Positions 36,346 to 47,456 of a stretch of 64,000 nucleotides of DNA are shown one piece after another. Every line of letters starts with the position of its first letter. The stretch's first letter is position 1. The notes beneath the pieces were generated by a model that did not search any database, was not told where the DNA came from, and saw only the letters and a list, made by a program, of their open reading frames with translations. The translations under genes and the position numbers were made by a program. Source of the DNA: Culex pipiens pallens (taxonomy: Eukaryota; Arthropoda; Insecta; Diptera; Culicidae); assembly GCF_016801865.2 (NCBI RefSeq), contig NC_068939.1:92338879-92402878 (forward strand), in the 5' to 3' direction.

Positions 36346-36543
36346 TACAGAAAAAGAATGTAAATTTACTCGACACGTAAATTATGAATCACGTCGCCTG
36401 TATCACACGTAAAACCATGTTTTTACGTATGGTTTTTTTTTTTGCAAATTTACATTAAGTCTCATTTAAATTTAAATGATTAATGACGTGAAAAAGTGTT
36501 ACTTCATTAATGATGTAACATTCAGCAGTATTTTTTCTGTGTA
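36346..36543. mobile_element. TA-flanked MITE of the CACAGAAAAAA family
   Basis: The ends TACAGAAAAAGAATG and TTTTTTCTGTGTA bound about 198 bp. It is related to the copies at 60843-61040 and 61335-61559 and has no coding sequence. Confidence 0.7.
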
Positions 36544-37794
36544 GTTGCTCCATTGTAAAATGTTTTCTCATTTATTTATTTTATTTTTTCTTTTTTGCAT
36601 TGGAATCATAAAAGTTATCAGAAATGATTTTTTTATGCGTGTTTTACCGTTATACATTAGGGTGCCCAGACAAAATGACCTCCTGCTCATGAGTCCGATT
36701 TTTCCATACAAATTTCATCGTTAATCCTAAAATAGCCCAAGAAACAATATTCAACTTGTGGAGCAAAGTTTTGAAAAAGTCCCATATTCTGGGCACATCT
36801 ATTGTGTATAAAAATTGAAGTAGGGTTTTAGGACCCCATTTCTCTAAATTCTATGAATTTAATTCTTGATAAAACTTTACTAATATTTATGAGTTGTTAA
36901 CACTGAATGGTCTCGATTTTCACAGCCACAATTCACAACGTTGGTTCGTAAGCACAATCGTACGCGATACCTCCTAATTGTTTTACCACTCGAGCAACAG
37001 TCACTTCAGTGATAAGAAGCGCGAACAAAAATAAACTTTTAATTAGGCTTGTTTATCGACCTCCGCCCACCACCCACCATCAACCAGGCCTCCCGGTGCC
37101 AGCGTTACGTGCGTAATTAAGCAAACATTACCAACAACAGCTGACGGTGGTGGTTGATGAACTAGAAGGACGTCGTCGTCGTCGGTGAAACCGTTATCGC
37201 GCAAGTAATGAATGAATGGCTTTTGTTTTGAGTCGGACAGGAGACGCTCTTCAAACGCGCAACTTCATTCATAAAACAACGGGCTTCGCGGTGTGGTTTC
37301 GAAACCCCTCGCTTTGCTTTGGCCCGATAAGAGATAACAAAGAGTGCACTTCACTTGAGCCACAGACGACATTGGTTACTGGCTTCCGTTTGATAACGAC
37401 CTGGGCGGCGTGATAAAATGCGAAAAAAAAAATAATTAAGCGAATTTTTAGACGTACCTTTTGCTCGAAACTGGCGCCAAGCCTTGATTGACAGGGAGGG
37501 AAATTGCATAGAACATCCGTTGAGGCAGGAATTTCCCCCTCGAAGCTCCAAAGCAGGTGAAAGTAAATACGGTCACCGTGACTTGGCAGAGCTTGGATTT
37601 TATCGCTTCCTGTTGGACAATTGTCTTACAGCATGACAATGGCAATTGCTGGGTTATCACAGCAATTCAAGGGTGGTAAATGTTTAGAAATATAAACTTG
37701 AGGAGGGATTTATTAAGTCAATGGAACACTCATCGGAAGAGAAGAGTCTACTTCCGATCACGATATAATCGGGTGATTCAGCCAAGTTGATTTG
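36544..37794. other. Intergenic, partly GC-richer
   Basis: A small inverted pair (TTAGGGTGCCCAG near 36657 and CTGGGCAC near 36790) may be a MITE end. Positions 36930-37560 are non-repetitive with CGTCGTCG runs. No gene is supported. Confidence 0.4.
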
Positions 37795-38331
37795 TAAGAA
37801 ATTTGATTGTGACATTGTGACTTTAGACGGGCTTCGATTTAAAAAAATCACCAAAAATCCATATTTCAACCAATTTTTGATCTTTAAAAAGCATTGGAAA
37901 TCTGAACTCTTCACATTTTAGAAAATTTATGGATTGGAAATTTTCCTTGTTTTATGTGACTTTGCCAATGTTTTAAAAATGTATTTTTTTGGGTCAACAT
38001 TGGCTGTGTTTTTTACTAACATTTCCTATATGTTATGGCGTTACATACATGTAGAAAATCACAAAATTTCACATCACAGAAAATTTGTTCAATCCAGTAA
38101 AGAGATCATTTTTAATCACTCTTGAAAGTTTCATGATTGAACTGAGTTAGAGACGATTTTGTGCTTAACATTTTGCCGTGCGCAAAGCGGACTGTCAAAC
38201 TTTCTGAGCGTTTTTCTCGAAGCACCGAGTTGATTTACGGGTGCCACGATATCTCGAGATGGGATGGATCAAATTGGCTGAAATTCGGGGTGAAGACTCT
38301 CAAGACATATCCTGTGTGCATGACAAAGCCG
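37795..38331. repeat. Dispersed repeat plus truncated TTAA-family foldback
   Basis: Positions 37795-38030 match 3538-3755. Positions 38036-38331 match the left arm of 42623-43294 (TTACATACATGTAGAAAATC, GGGTGCCACGATATCTCG). It is fused directly to the family A arm that follows. Confidence 0.65.
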
Positions 38332-39611
38332 GTAACTCGTGATTTTTATAAGCAAATCCCTTATGTTTATAAATCAAAATTTTTGTAATTGTCTGCTCTA
38401 CAACTTTGTAGAACATTGTTACACTCTAAAAAATAACCCTACAAAGTTAGAAAAAAACACGAAATTTTAAAATGAAAAATTTTGTTCTAAATGAAAAATT
38501 GAACCTTCTGGGTTAATGTAGATTCGAAAAGTACATTAAATTTCCCTTAGAACAGTGTTTCTCAACCTTTTGCGATCCATTCCCCCCTTGACTGATTTGC
38601 AAGAACTTCATTCCCCCCTCCCCCTTATTTTCAATTTACTGGTATCAATGCACAAACATAATTATTTTTTTAGGTTTGCAAAAAGATTACAGTTTTCATA
38701 ACAAAAAAAAACTATAGAAGGTATTTGAAAACGTTTTATTTTAATTTAAAAAAAAATGAAAAGCCACTATTCTGAGCTTCTTTTCGTTTGAATTACAATA
38801 AAAAAAATACAATTATAAAATATGTACAAATATTAAATAAAATTCATAATTATCTGCGGCAAAAGACAGATTACCCTAAAAAATGTGAAGAATTCAAACA
38901 AACTTAAATAATATTTGAAAAACTTTTTGTCAAAAGCCAATTATTTAATAAAACATTCTTGTTAAAATGTGTACAAAAATCTCACAAAAACCAACAAATC
39001 TCTCACAAAAAAATCTGCTTGAGTCCAAAAATTACAAATACCTCAGAAATATTTAAAAAAAATCATTTTATTCAAAAATAAAAAAAAATCACAGAAATTG
39101 AAACTTTAATAACTATTTTTTGGGAAAAAAAACATGGCATTGAATTTCTATTGAACCCTCATTCCCCCCTAGAATGGCCAAATTCCCCCCCAGGGGGGAA
39201 TTCCTCACCGGTTGAGAAACACTGCCTTAGAATGACATGTTCCAAAAAATTTTACAGTCAAGTAACGGAAAATGGCAGAGTTTTTAAAACTTTTTTAAGT
39301 GTTTTTTCGATGAAAAATTCGTTTTTTCGTAATTCTGAATACGCCATCAACCGTGCGTCTAATTTTACATAAAAGTCCCTTTGACACCAAATTTCTATCT
39401 CATCACCGTTTCAGGCTGCAAATTATTGAAAAATACCTCTTTTTTCGCATGTTCAAAAATGGAAGGGGTCTTACCGCCGCTCCGTCACGAGATATCAAAA
39501 AACGGACCTCGGATTCGTGATCAGGGATAAAAGTTACCCCTTAGGACAAAGTTTCACGCAAATCGAAGAGGGGTCGGGGCAACTGCTGTGTGAGTTGGCG
39601 GAGAATTACTC
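38332..39611 (+). repeat. Family A foldback arm split by a hAT-like insertion
   Basis: The sequence follows the right arm of 19115-21294 from the TAACTCGTGATTTTTATAAG region to GAGAATTACTC. It is interrupted at 38553-39224. The open frame 38161-38388 spans a repeat junction and is not a gene. Confidence 0.85.
38553..39224. mobile_element. hAT-like non-autonomous element, 672 bp
   Basis: The TIRs CAGTGTTTCTCAACC and GGTTGAGAAACACTG are flanked by a perfect 8-bp duplication CCTTAGAA (38545-38552 and 39225-39232). The sub-terminal regions are rich in ATTCCCCCC. No transposase was seen. It inserted into a family A arm. Confidence 0.93.
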
Positions 39612-39744
39612 TGATAATGGTGCCGCAAGCAAAAAATTGAAAATGTGACTGTTAAAACATGAAACATTTAGATAGGCAAAATGTAATGATAGGAGGTGGT
39701 ATATAGAATAGTACCAAAACAAACATAAACTTAACAAGATAAAT

Positions 39745-40580
39745 CAGGCCTGCCCAACGTCCGGCCCGCGACGGCTTTTTAAAATATTTCCCTTAGGCTG
39801 TGTTAAATAAATAAAATTATTGTCTGAATTAAAAAAATAAGCTTGAGATCAAATTTTAACACATTATAAGAACATTCTTCATGTTTGAATTTATTTCTTA
39901 TAATTTTTATATTGTTATTTTTTAACTGAAAAAATTGTGCAGGAAAACAAAATTATCCATTTCGTAAAATTGTGAAATTTATGAAAAAACTTGGATTGTT
40001 GTCTTAAAATTTACAAAAAAAACTTTTATTTCTTTCAGTTTTGACTGTGTTAACTTCAATTAGAAGTTTTTTTCTAATTTCTTTTTTTAATAAATAAGTA
40101 AGCAAAACTAATGTATTTTTCCAGAACAACTTTTTAGTGTTTAAAAAAAAAGCATAAAAATCAAATTGTTCATACTGAAAATAGATCGCTGGAAATATTT
40201 TTAAAATATTGAAAAATATAACAAAAATTTCAAAAAATTGCAAGGATCATTGAAGTTTGATTTTTTTTATTAAAAAATAATATATCAAGGTATTTAATTG
40301 CAATCGTCAAAAACAATATCCATACAATTTTAAACAAGCAAAAATTAAAATAAGTCAAATAAACACATTTTTGAATGTTATATTTGTTTATCATTTCTAA
40401 AATCAAGGTATCATATTTGCAACACTAGTTCTTTTATGTATTTGCTCTAAAGAACCCAATCATAAGAAAATTGAAAAAATGTGTTTACTTTTTCAACTTT
40501 TATCAAATATTAATTCCGGCCCGCCACTGCTTCAGAAAAATCAGATCTGGCCCGCAGGGCCAAAAGGTTGGGCACCCCTG
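39745..40580. mobile_element. hAT-like non-autonomous element, 836 bp
   Basis: The ends CAGGCCTGCCCAAC and GTTGGGCACCCCTG are inverted, with CCGGCCCGC and GGCCCGCAGGGCC just inside. The 8-bp flanks are AGATAAAT and AGCTAAAT (one mismatch). It interrupts a dispersed repeat (39616-39744 and 40589-40730) that also occurs at 5540-5850. The core is AT-rich and non-coding. Confidence 0.88.
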
Positions 40581-40588
40581 AGCTAAAT

Positions 40589-41860
40589 GTTAGTTAAAAT
40601 ATTAAAAAATGAAACAAGAAAAACATAAAGTAATTTTTTTCGCAGAACAAAATTTGCTCAAAATGACCTCCTGAACACGGAAAAAATAAAAAAAATCGAA
40701 AAAAAATTGTGCAGTAGAGGGTTAACATGAAATATAGCTACTTAATGCCAATTTTATTTTTTTTAATGTCAATTCTCACTAATTAAAATGCAAATAGTTG
40801 CCGGATCCAAATGCAACATGCATTTTTGGATAGGTAATCGAAAAACATTTCAAACGAAAGATCTCGCAACGCTTTCGAAGCTATGGATTCTTTTCAAACA
40901 TGTTATTTATATATTTTTTCAGTCAGAGATTTAAAAATTCAAATAAACATAAAATTAAAAGCCCAGGTTTCAACAAAAAATCGCATTTTCGTAAGACTTC
41001 ATCAATACCAACATTCTTAAATGCATTCGAAAGGTTAGAGCTTATAGTTCGTTAAATTCCCTATCTGTAAGTTACTGTCTTTTCATACAAAAACGTTTTC
41101 TTTAAATCTTTAATAACTCGTCAAGGTCACCTCGGATCGTTTGGCGGTATTTCACAAATTGTTTGCCATAAATCCTTTCTATAAAAATCTCACACTTGAC
41201 AATGATTCGACACATTTAACGCCACCTTTTGGTGGAATTTTGAAATTTTTGCTTTTCTCCATACAATTTTTCAGCAATAAAAAGCGACCCTTGACCTTTA
41301 AACGAATTGGCTCAAAATTGGCACAGTTACTTATTTTTACTTAAAGATTCGAGCCAGGGGGTATCTCTTACGATTTTCCGCAATCATCCCTACTCTACAG
41401 TGATTTAGCAATTATAAGCTATCGAAAAGATTTTTTTTCATGATAGCACAATTCCTAGCCACGGGATTTAATAATGAAATATTTGTTCCAGATGAAAAAA
41501 TTACCCTTCTGCATTAATGCGTATTCGAAAAGTACATTAAATTTCCTATAAAATGACAAGTCCCAAAAAAATACAGTTTAAAAACGACAAATAGCAGAAT
41601 ATTTTTAATATTGTTAATTTTATGTTTTTTATGAATTATGCATTTTTTCGGAACACCATTTGAAACAAAATTTCCAAAAATGGTCAGTTTTTGCAAATGA
41701 AAAAAATCTTCTTAGAGAAAAAGGACGCTTGCGAAAATAATTTGCGAGAACTGAGAAAATTTTCTTTCAATTTGCCTACAATTTTCCTTTAGCGCAATAG
41801 ATGCCTTTTTAGTCCCATAAAAAATTTAAATAATCGGGAATTCAACTTAAGAAAAACACC
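40589..41860. other. AT-rich repeat remnants
   Basis: Positions 41473-41690 are a diverged family A arm (AAAAGTACATTAAATTTCC, TAAAATGACA). Elsewhere there are AT-rich fragments with no gene. Confidence 0.5.
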
Positions 41861-42530
41861 CTTAGGAGGTGGTTGGTGCCTTCCTCACAATTATAGGGTA
41901 ATGATTTACAAAATAGACACAAAAAAGCGGACCGGAGTGCTTTATCAATTTGACTCATTTTTCATACCATCAGATTGGGATTGGAAAGGTATTTTGATGG
42001 CCTATCCAACGACATGTCGCATGATAGATCCGGACAACGTTTTCATCAAAATATCTGAGATCCGGCCTTCAAAAAGTGCATAAATAACACTTGAGTGATT
42101 ATAATTTTTGATAGGGTTGTCAGATCAGATTCAATCTTTTTAACTCTTTGGAGAGGTCTTACGAATACTTTTCTAAAATGTATAACATGGTGGGTTTTCT
42201 TACAAAAAAACACCATTTTTACAATCTTCCGAAAATCGTTTTTTAGCATAACTTTTGAAGAACTTTTAAACTAAACACTACAATTTTCAATAACGACTTA
42301 TGGCACCCCAAGGCGGATCGAATGAGACCAAAACAGACAAAATAGGTTGTGCTAGTGCCGAGATAACCCAGTGCAAATGATTTGACCAGCATCCCACCAC
42401 ACACACAGACATTTGCTCAGAATTTGATTTTGATTTTTATACGTGAAGGTTGGTCTAGGAGGTCAAATAAAGAATTTCATTTTTCGAATGATTTTAAAGA
42501 CTTTCCTCAGTGAGGTGAGGAAGGCAAAAA
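41860..42530 (-). mobile_element. Family G element, copy 2
   Basis: It starts AGGAGGTGGTTGGTGCCTTC and ends GTGAGGTGAGGAAGGCAAAA, the inverse of the copy at 22411-23095. It has the same internal phrases (GATCTGACAACC-type and CAAATGTCTG/TGTGTGGTGGGATG in reverse). Confidence 0.75.
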
Positions 42531-42622
42531 CAGTTTTTTCTGTGTACTTTGGGATTCGGACCACTGTGACTACTATTCTATTCACTTCTTTTCATCTATT
42601 CATATTCATATTTTAATTTTAA

Positions 42623-43294
42623 GGGGTTACATGTAGAAAATCACAAAATTTCATATTACAGAAAATTTATCAAATCCACTTTAAAGATGATTTTAAAGCA
42701 CTCCTGAAAGTTTCATGAAGATATTTCTTGATTTAACTGAGTTAAAGACGATTTAAGCTTAGAATTTTGCCCTACGTAAAGCAAACTGTCTAACTATCTA
42801 AGCGTTTTTCTCTGAACACCAAGTTGATTTACGGGTGCCACGATATCTCGAGATGGGACGGACCAAATTGGCTGAAATTTTGGGTGAAGACTCCTAAGGC
42901 ATATCCCGTGTGCATGACGAAGCCCGATTTTGAAATTTTGAATTTTCAAAAAATACAAAAATCAAAAACTGACGATTTTTTATATGAAAAACAGAAAAAT
43001 ATTTTTATCTTTTTTTTAATAAACTTTTCGAAAATCGGCCTTCGTCATGCACACAGGACTGGTTTAACGAGTCTTCACCAAAATTTTCAGCCGATTTGGT
43101 CGATGCAATGTTGAGATATCGTGGCACCCGTTTTTTGAAACTCTCGGCAATGATACAACCAAATGTCTCCAAATTTGTTTTGTTAATAGATGAAAATGTA
43201 TATTTTAATAACCTGAATACAGATTTTGAAAAGAATTAAGTGTGTGCTCAAACCAACCTCTGACATTTATGCCGATTTACATGTATGTAACCCC
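42623..43294. mobile_element. TTAA-flanked foldback, 672 bp
   Basis: The ends GGGGTTACATGTA and TACATGTATGTAACCCC are flanked by TTAA (42619-42622 and 43295-43298). The inner arms share GGGTGCCACGATATCTC / GAGATATCGTGGCACCC and CATGACGAAG / CTTCGTCATG. The TTAA target is the hallmark of piggyBac-type insertion; the assignment is inference. Confidence 0.75.
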
Positions 43295-43298
43295 TTAA

Positions 43299-44650
43299 CC
43301 AGTCTTGGAATATTGGTTTCTTATCGATAGATGAATGTTCCTTCCATGTTTTCAAAATGGTTTTTTTATTCGGATTCTTCGATAGTTTAAAAACAAAACG
43401 CACTCTTTAAATGCTACGAATTTCTGAGATCGAATGCACTACCAGTACTTTCATTACAGTTTCAACTACTCAGTGGTCACCAACACCCCAACACTGAGGT
43501 GAACAAGGCCAAGCGTGCAAGATAAGAAACAATTTTCCAATTAAGCTTCGTTCCATTCATGCTGCATGCGACCCATCACTTTAAACTATAATAATTGTAA
43601 GTGTGTAGTACGTTTTTATCTCCATGCAAAACCTCTCGTCGATTTCTCGATTGAAAGGTCTGCTAGAGAACAGAGAACTGTCCCGAATGACGGTCAGCTT
43701 GAAACTAACCTGCCGGGAGGGCACGCTTGGTTTTGCTATAATTTTTTTGCGGATGAGCTCGCTTTACTTTTCCCGCGGTAAAGTAGATCAAATTGAAGCT
43801 GCCACGTTGCACTCGTTGAGAGAAACTCCAGTGGATCAAACGATTTTAATCTTGAGTTTTTTTTTCATCTATACCTTGGCAAAGCAACATTTAAAATTCC
43901 GAAAATTCGGAAAAAACAAGAACTTCACAACGAAAACTCGTGTCATTCAAAAAACCAGCAGCAACAGCAGTGGCAGTGACGGACGTTCTAATCCCACGTT
44001 AATTCTCCCTCGTTTGATGCGACTTCCGTCGTTTTGCTCCATCCGCTCAATCCAGTTCTGGTGATGTTCTGACAGTCAGTGTCCAGCGCGCGCAATGTCC
44101 AGTGAAGCATAGCCAAGCCAGCATCAACACATCTCGTTTCTCTCATTGGCTACATAAACGGGTGGCATGATCTCATCAACGGCTTAAGTCCCATGTCAGC
44201 GACTACTGGTTTTTGGTCTATGTTGGCTGGATGTCGTGCAGGTTGCCGCCGTGGGGCCAATCGAACATACAAAGTCAGCGAGGGCAAACAGGGTGGATCA
44301 ATTTAGAGGGAGCCATAAAAAAAGATTCTGGTTTTTAAGTATTACAAAAACTAAAGAAAGTCATAACTTATAACTTCAAAGTTTAACGGGAATAAAAAGG
44401 CATCTTTGGCGCTAGAGTTTAGGATGGTACAAAATCTTAAACCGTAGATATACAAAATAGGTTTTTGAAAAATAATCTGATTTTTTTTCAAGCTAGATAA
44501 AAAAAACATTTTTAACATTTTAAGAAAAACACATTTGCAACCAAAACCCAAAATACTTTATGATGTAAACGCATTCATCCTGCCGAAAAACTGAAAAAGC
44601 CCTACGATTTTTCTTTGTTGATCGGGCAGCTAATTGCTGGACATTTTGTG
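43299..44650. other. Mostly non-repetitive sequence, no supported gene
   Basis: A 146-codon frame (43624-44064) has an unremarkable composition and no recognisable family or exon signals. Positions 44060-44290 are GC-richer. This could be regulatory, but nothing specific was seen. Confidence 0.35.
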
Positions 44651-44654
44651 AAAT

Positions 44655-44820
44655 AGTAGTTTATGCAACAAGTTGCAAAAAGAAGGTTATATCAGCACGA
44701 GTCGTACATTTTTCCAACGAAAACCTCGTTGGAAAAATGTACGACTCGTGCTGAAAAAACCTTCGAGTTGGATAAATACTACCAGTGCTGAAAAAGTCTA
44801 GTTTTGCAACAAGTTCCTTA
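44655..44820. repeat. Perfect 28-bp stem with 5-nt loop, plus outer stem
   Basis: The arms 44693-44720 and 44726-44753 are perfectly complementary (starting CAGCACGAGTCGTACAT), with loop AAACC. Outside them, GAAGGTT and AACCTTC can pair, and GCAACAAGTT recurs on both sides as a direct repeat. Confidence 0.9.
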
Positions 44821-45201
44821 CAACTTTTTTTGCCATTCCGAAAAACACCCTTCGAATGAAATTTCAAGTCGAGTGGCCATGTGTTTAGTCAATCCACCGT
44901 TTCAATCAAAACAATGTTTAAAAGTATCAAAGTTCAACATTTCAGCATCCATTTCAGTGCTGAAAAGTAGAACTTTTCAGCATTTGTTTTGAAAAGTATT
45001 TCTATTCGAATCTGTTATTTTTGGTAGAAAAAAGTAAGCTGTTTTGTCGTTCCAGAATGACAGAAAAAGTATGTAGTTTCTAGATGAAATTGCAAAACAA
45101 AAAAATAATTTCAAAATTTTATACAAAGACGTTACTTAATCCACCTTTAGGTGGTTGGTGCCTTCCTGAGATTCATATAGTACATAAATTTATTTAAAAT
45201 A

Positions 45202-45619
45202 CAGTCGACTCTCTGGCTGTCGATCTTCTCGATATCAATACTGCTCCATCTATCGATGAATTCTTCAGTCCCTTCAAACTGCATACTTCGCTTGGCTTTA
45301 TTCCTCGATATTTTCTCTTGCTTGAAGGATCTCTTCCTCGACGGTCCCTTGGATTTTGTTTGCTTTAAAAATCTCTTCCGGTTGTCAATATTGTCACTAT
45401 CTCATGGCTTGCATAGACATTTTTCTTTGCGAAACGAAGCTTTGAAAGGTGTTTGACATTAATTTGTTTTTGTTTACTGGACGTTGCCATGATTCTCTCC
45501 CATAGCTGGGTACCAAGAAAAACATATTTTCAATCGAGTCTTCATTTTGCACCGTTCTGTAAACTGATGATTCTCTTCCTCGACGGTCCCTTGGATATTG
45601 ACAACCAGAGAGTCGACTG
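45202..45619. mobile_element. Tc1/mariner-like MITE, 418 bp
   Basis: The TIRs CAGTCGACTCTCTGG and CCAGAGAGTCGACTG are flanked by TA on both sides. The sub-terminal CTCTTCCTCGACGGTCCCTT block occurs twice, in direct orientation. The two open frames here are by-products. Confidence 0.9.
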
Positions 45620-46047
45620 TAGCACCATTCCCTCTTTTATGATTAAAGTAAGATAAGATTCTTTCTAGGATTCATTACATATTTCTTGTGACATCGTTGT
45701 CAAATCTTCAATTTTTTGGGCTCATTGCAAAGATCTTTTGATTATGCTTTCAACGATGGGTCGCACAATAGAAACAGACAACATTTTCATCAAAATATTT
45801 GATATCCAGCATCGACAAATGTGTAAATATCACTTAACTGCTTATTACTTTTGATAGCATTGTCAGATCTTCAATCTTCTGAAGGTCGTTGGAATGGTTT
45901 TTTATTTATCCATCCAACGATTTGTACCAAAATATCTGACAACCGGCATAAAATAACACTTAAGTGCTTATAACTTTTGATATGGTGGTCAGATCTTCAA
46001 TAAATTGGACTCTTTTGATAACCCATCCAACGATGGATTGCATGATA

Positions 46048-46285
46048 CACTCAACCCCCGGTGGTTGGTCACTTTTTCGGTTGACACTTATTTAGTTTGT
46101 ACCCCGTTGTTTGGTCAAAGTCAAACTAAAAAGTGACGAACTGTCACTTTTTACACGGCGCTCACGCACACTATCAAAACAAACGTTTGGTAGTGTGTGT
46201 GAACTCCGTGTAAAAGGGGTGTCAAACTAAAAAGTGACCCCGTTCGTTTGACAACAGTTGTTGTCAAACCATCGGGGGTTGAGTG
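46048..46285. mobile_element. TA-flanked MITE, 238 bp
   Basis: The TIRs CACTCAACCCCCGGTGGTT and AACCATCGGGGGTTGAGTG are flanked by TA. Internal AAAGTGACGAA/GTCACTTTTT words are also inverted. A second, disrupted copy lies at 49090-50808. Confidence 0.88.
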
Positions 46286-46360
46286 TAGATCCGAACATCA
46301 CTTTCATCAAAATATTTGAGATCCGGTATCAAAAAAGTGTATAAATAAAACTTAAAACTA

Positions 46361-46749
46361 CACCCAAAGTTTAAGAACGAGGGGAAAGTCCTCCCGAAAA
46401 GAAACGTGAGGAAAGTACTATTTTGCGTGAGTTAAGACCTCTCGCGTGTTCATTCGTTCATTGATGAGTTCATCCTATTGAGTGGCTTATATGGACAAAT
46501 GACCACCACTTAGTCACCGAACCATGGTGGCCTATACGGCAAAGGCACGGTTCAATAAGCCGAAGGTCTTGAGTTCGAATCTCGGTACCGGTACTTTTTT
46601 TTTGATAGATGAACTTTTTTGGAAAATGAACCCATGAGTAAAGTACTCACGGCAATTTCGGGATTTATCCTCTCCATCCATACACAGTACCATTTTACTA
46701 CCGAATCGTGCTCTTTATCCTCTCGTATGCCGATGCCCAGTTCTGGGTG
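46361..46749 (+). mobile_element. TIR element carrying a tRNA-like pol III unit, copy 1
   Basis: The ends CACCCA and TGGGTG are flanked by TA. Inside, ACCATGGTGGCCTATACGG resembles an A box and GAGTTCGAATCTC matches a B box. An acceptor-like GGTACCGGTAC and a T9 run then look like a pol III terminator. The acceptor stem pairs only weakly, so this is a relic or SINE-derived cassette and not a working tRNA gene. Confidence 0.7.
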
Positions 46750-46851
46750 TATTAATAGGGTTGACAGATCATCAATATTTTGGGCTCGTTGGAAAGATTT
46801 TAATGTATAACATGAAAGGTTTCCTTACAAAAACCAATCTTCCGGACTTTA

Positions 46852-47243
46852 CACCCAATGTTAAAGAACGAGAGGATAGTCCTCACGAAAAGAAACGTGA
46901 GGAAAGTGCTATTTTGCGAGAGTATAGTCCTCTCGCGTGTTCATTCGTTCATTGGAACAGTTCATCCTATTGAGTGGCTTATTTGGACAAATGACCGCCA
47001 CTTAGTCGCCGAACCATGGTGGCCCATACGGCAAAGGCACGGTTCAATATGCCGAAGGTCTTGGGTTCGAGTCTCGGTACCGGTACTTTTTTTTTTTGAT
47101 AGATGAACTTTTTTTGAAGATGAACCCATGAGTAAAGTTCTCTCGGTAATTTCGGGATATATCCTCTCAGTCCGCACACAGTACCATTTTACTACCGAAT
47201 CGTGCTCTTTATTCTCTCGTATGCCGATGCCAAGTTCTGGGTG
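46852..47243 (+). mobile_element. TIR element carrying a tRNA-like pol III unit, copy 2
   Basis: This is a second copy, same orientation, TA-flanked, with high identity to 46361-46749. The B box here is GGGTTCGAGTC and the terminator is a longer T run. The T arm pairs over 5 bp (with G-T pairs); the anticodon loop and acceptor stem are poor. Confidence 0.7.
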
Positions 47244-47383
47244 TAGCCAAAATCATTTTTTTAGCATAACGCAGACGGATCGAATGAGCCCAAACCGAAC
47301 AAAATTGGTAATCTGGAGTGTTCCTTGAAATTTACTTAAACCACCAACACCAACGAGTAGAGCAACTTTTTGTGGCATTTCTG

Positions 47384-47389
47384 TTTATT
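47384..47389 (-). terminator. Poly(A) signal of the small - strand gene
   Basis: AATAAA on the - strand lies 68 nt downstream of the stop at 47457. It gives a short compact 3' UTR, typical for a small insect gene. Confidence 0.75.
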
Positions 47390-47456
47390 TCCACTTTTAA
47401 TATAAGTTATTCTATTTCTCTTACAAACATTTAAAAAACTATTTCCCAAATGTAAT

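Larger units (their letters stand above)
45130..47300 (-). mobile_element. Family G element, copy 3, broken by four insertions
   Basis: It starts TTAATCCACCTTTAGGTGG and TGGTGCCTTCCTGAG and carries family G internal phrases. Host pieces are 45130-45201, 45620-46047, 46286-46360, 46750-46851 and 47244-47300. The middle has about three diverged tandem units with TCAGATCTTCAAT. All four insertions are TA-flanked. Confidence 0.75.

Noticed and set aside
43624..44064. 146-codon frame in a non-repetitive region
   Set aside because: A real ATG is present, but there is no recognised family, no splice signals and no poly(A) support. Conservation data would be needed.
46540..47095. Two tRNA genes on the + strand
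   Set aside because: B box and terminator are present, but acceptor stems do not pair and both lie in copies of a transposable element.
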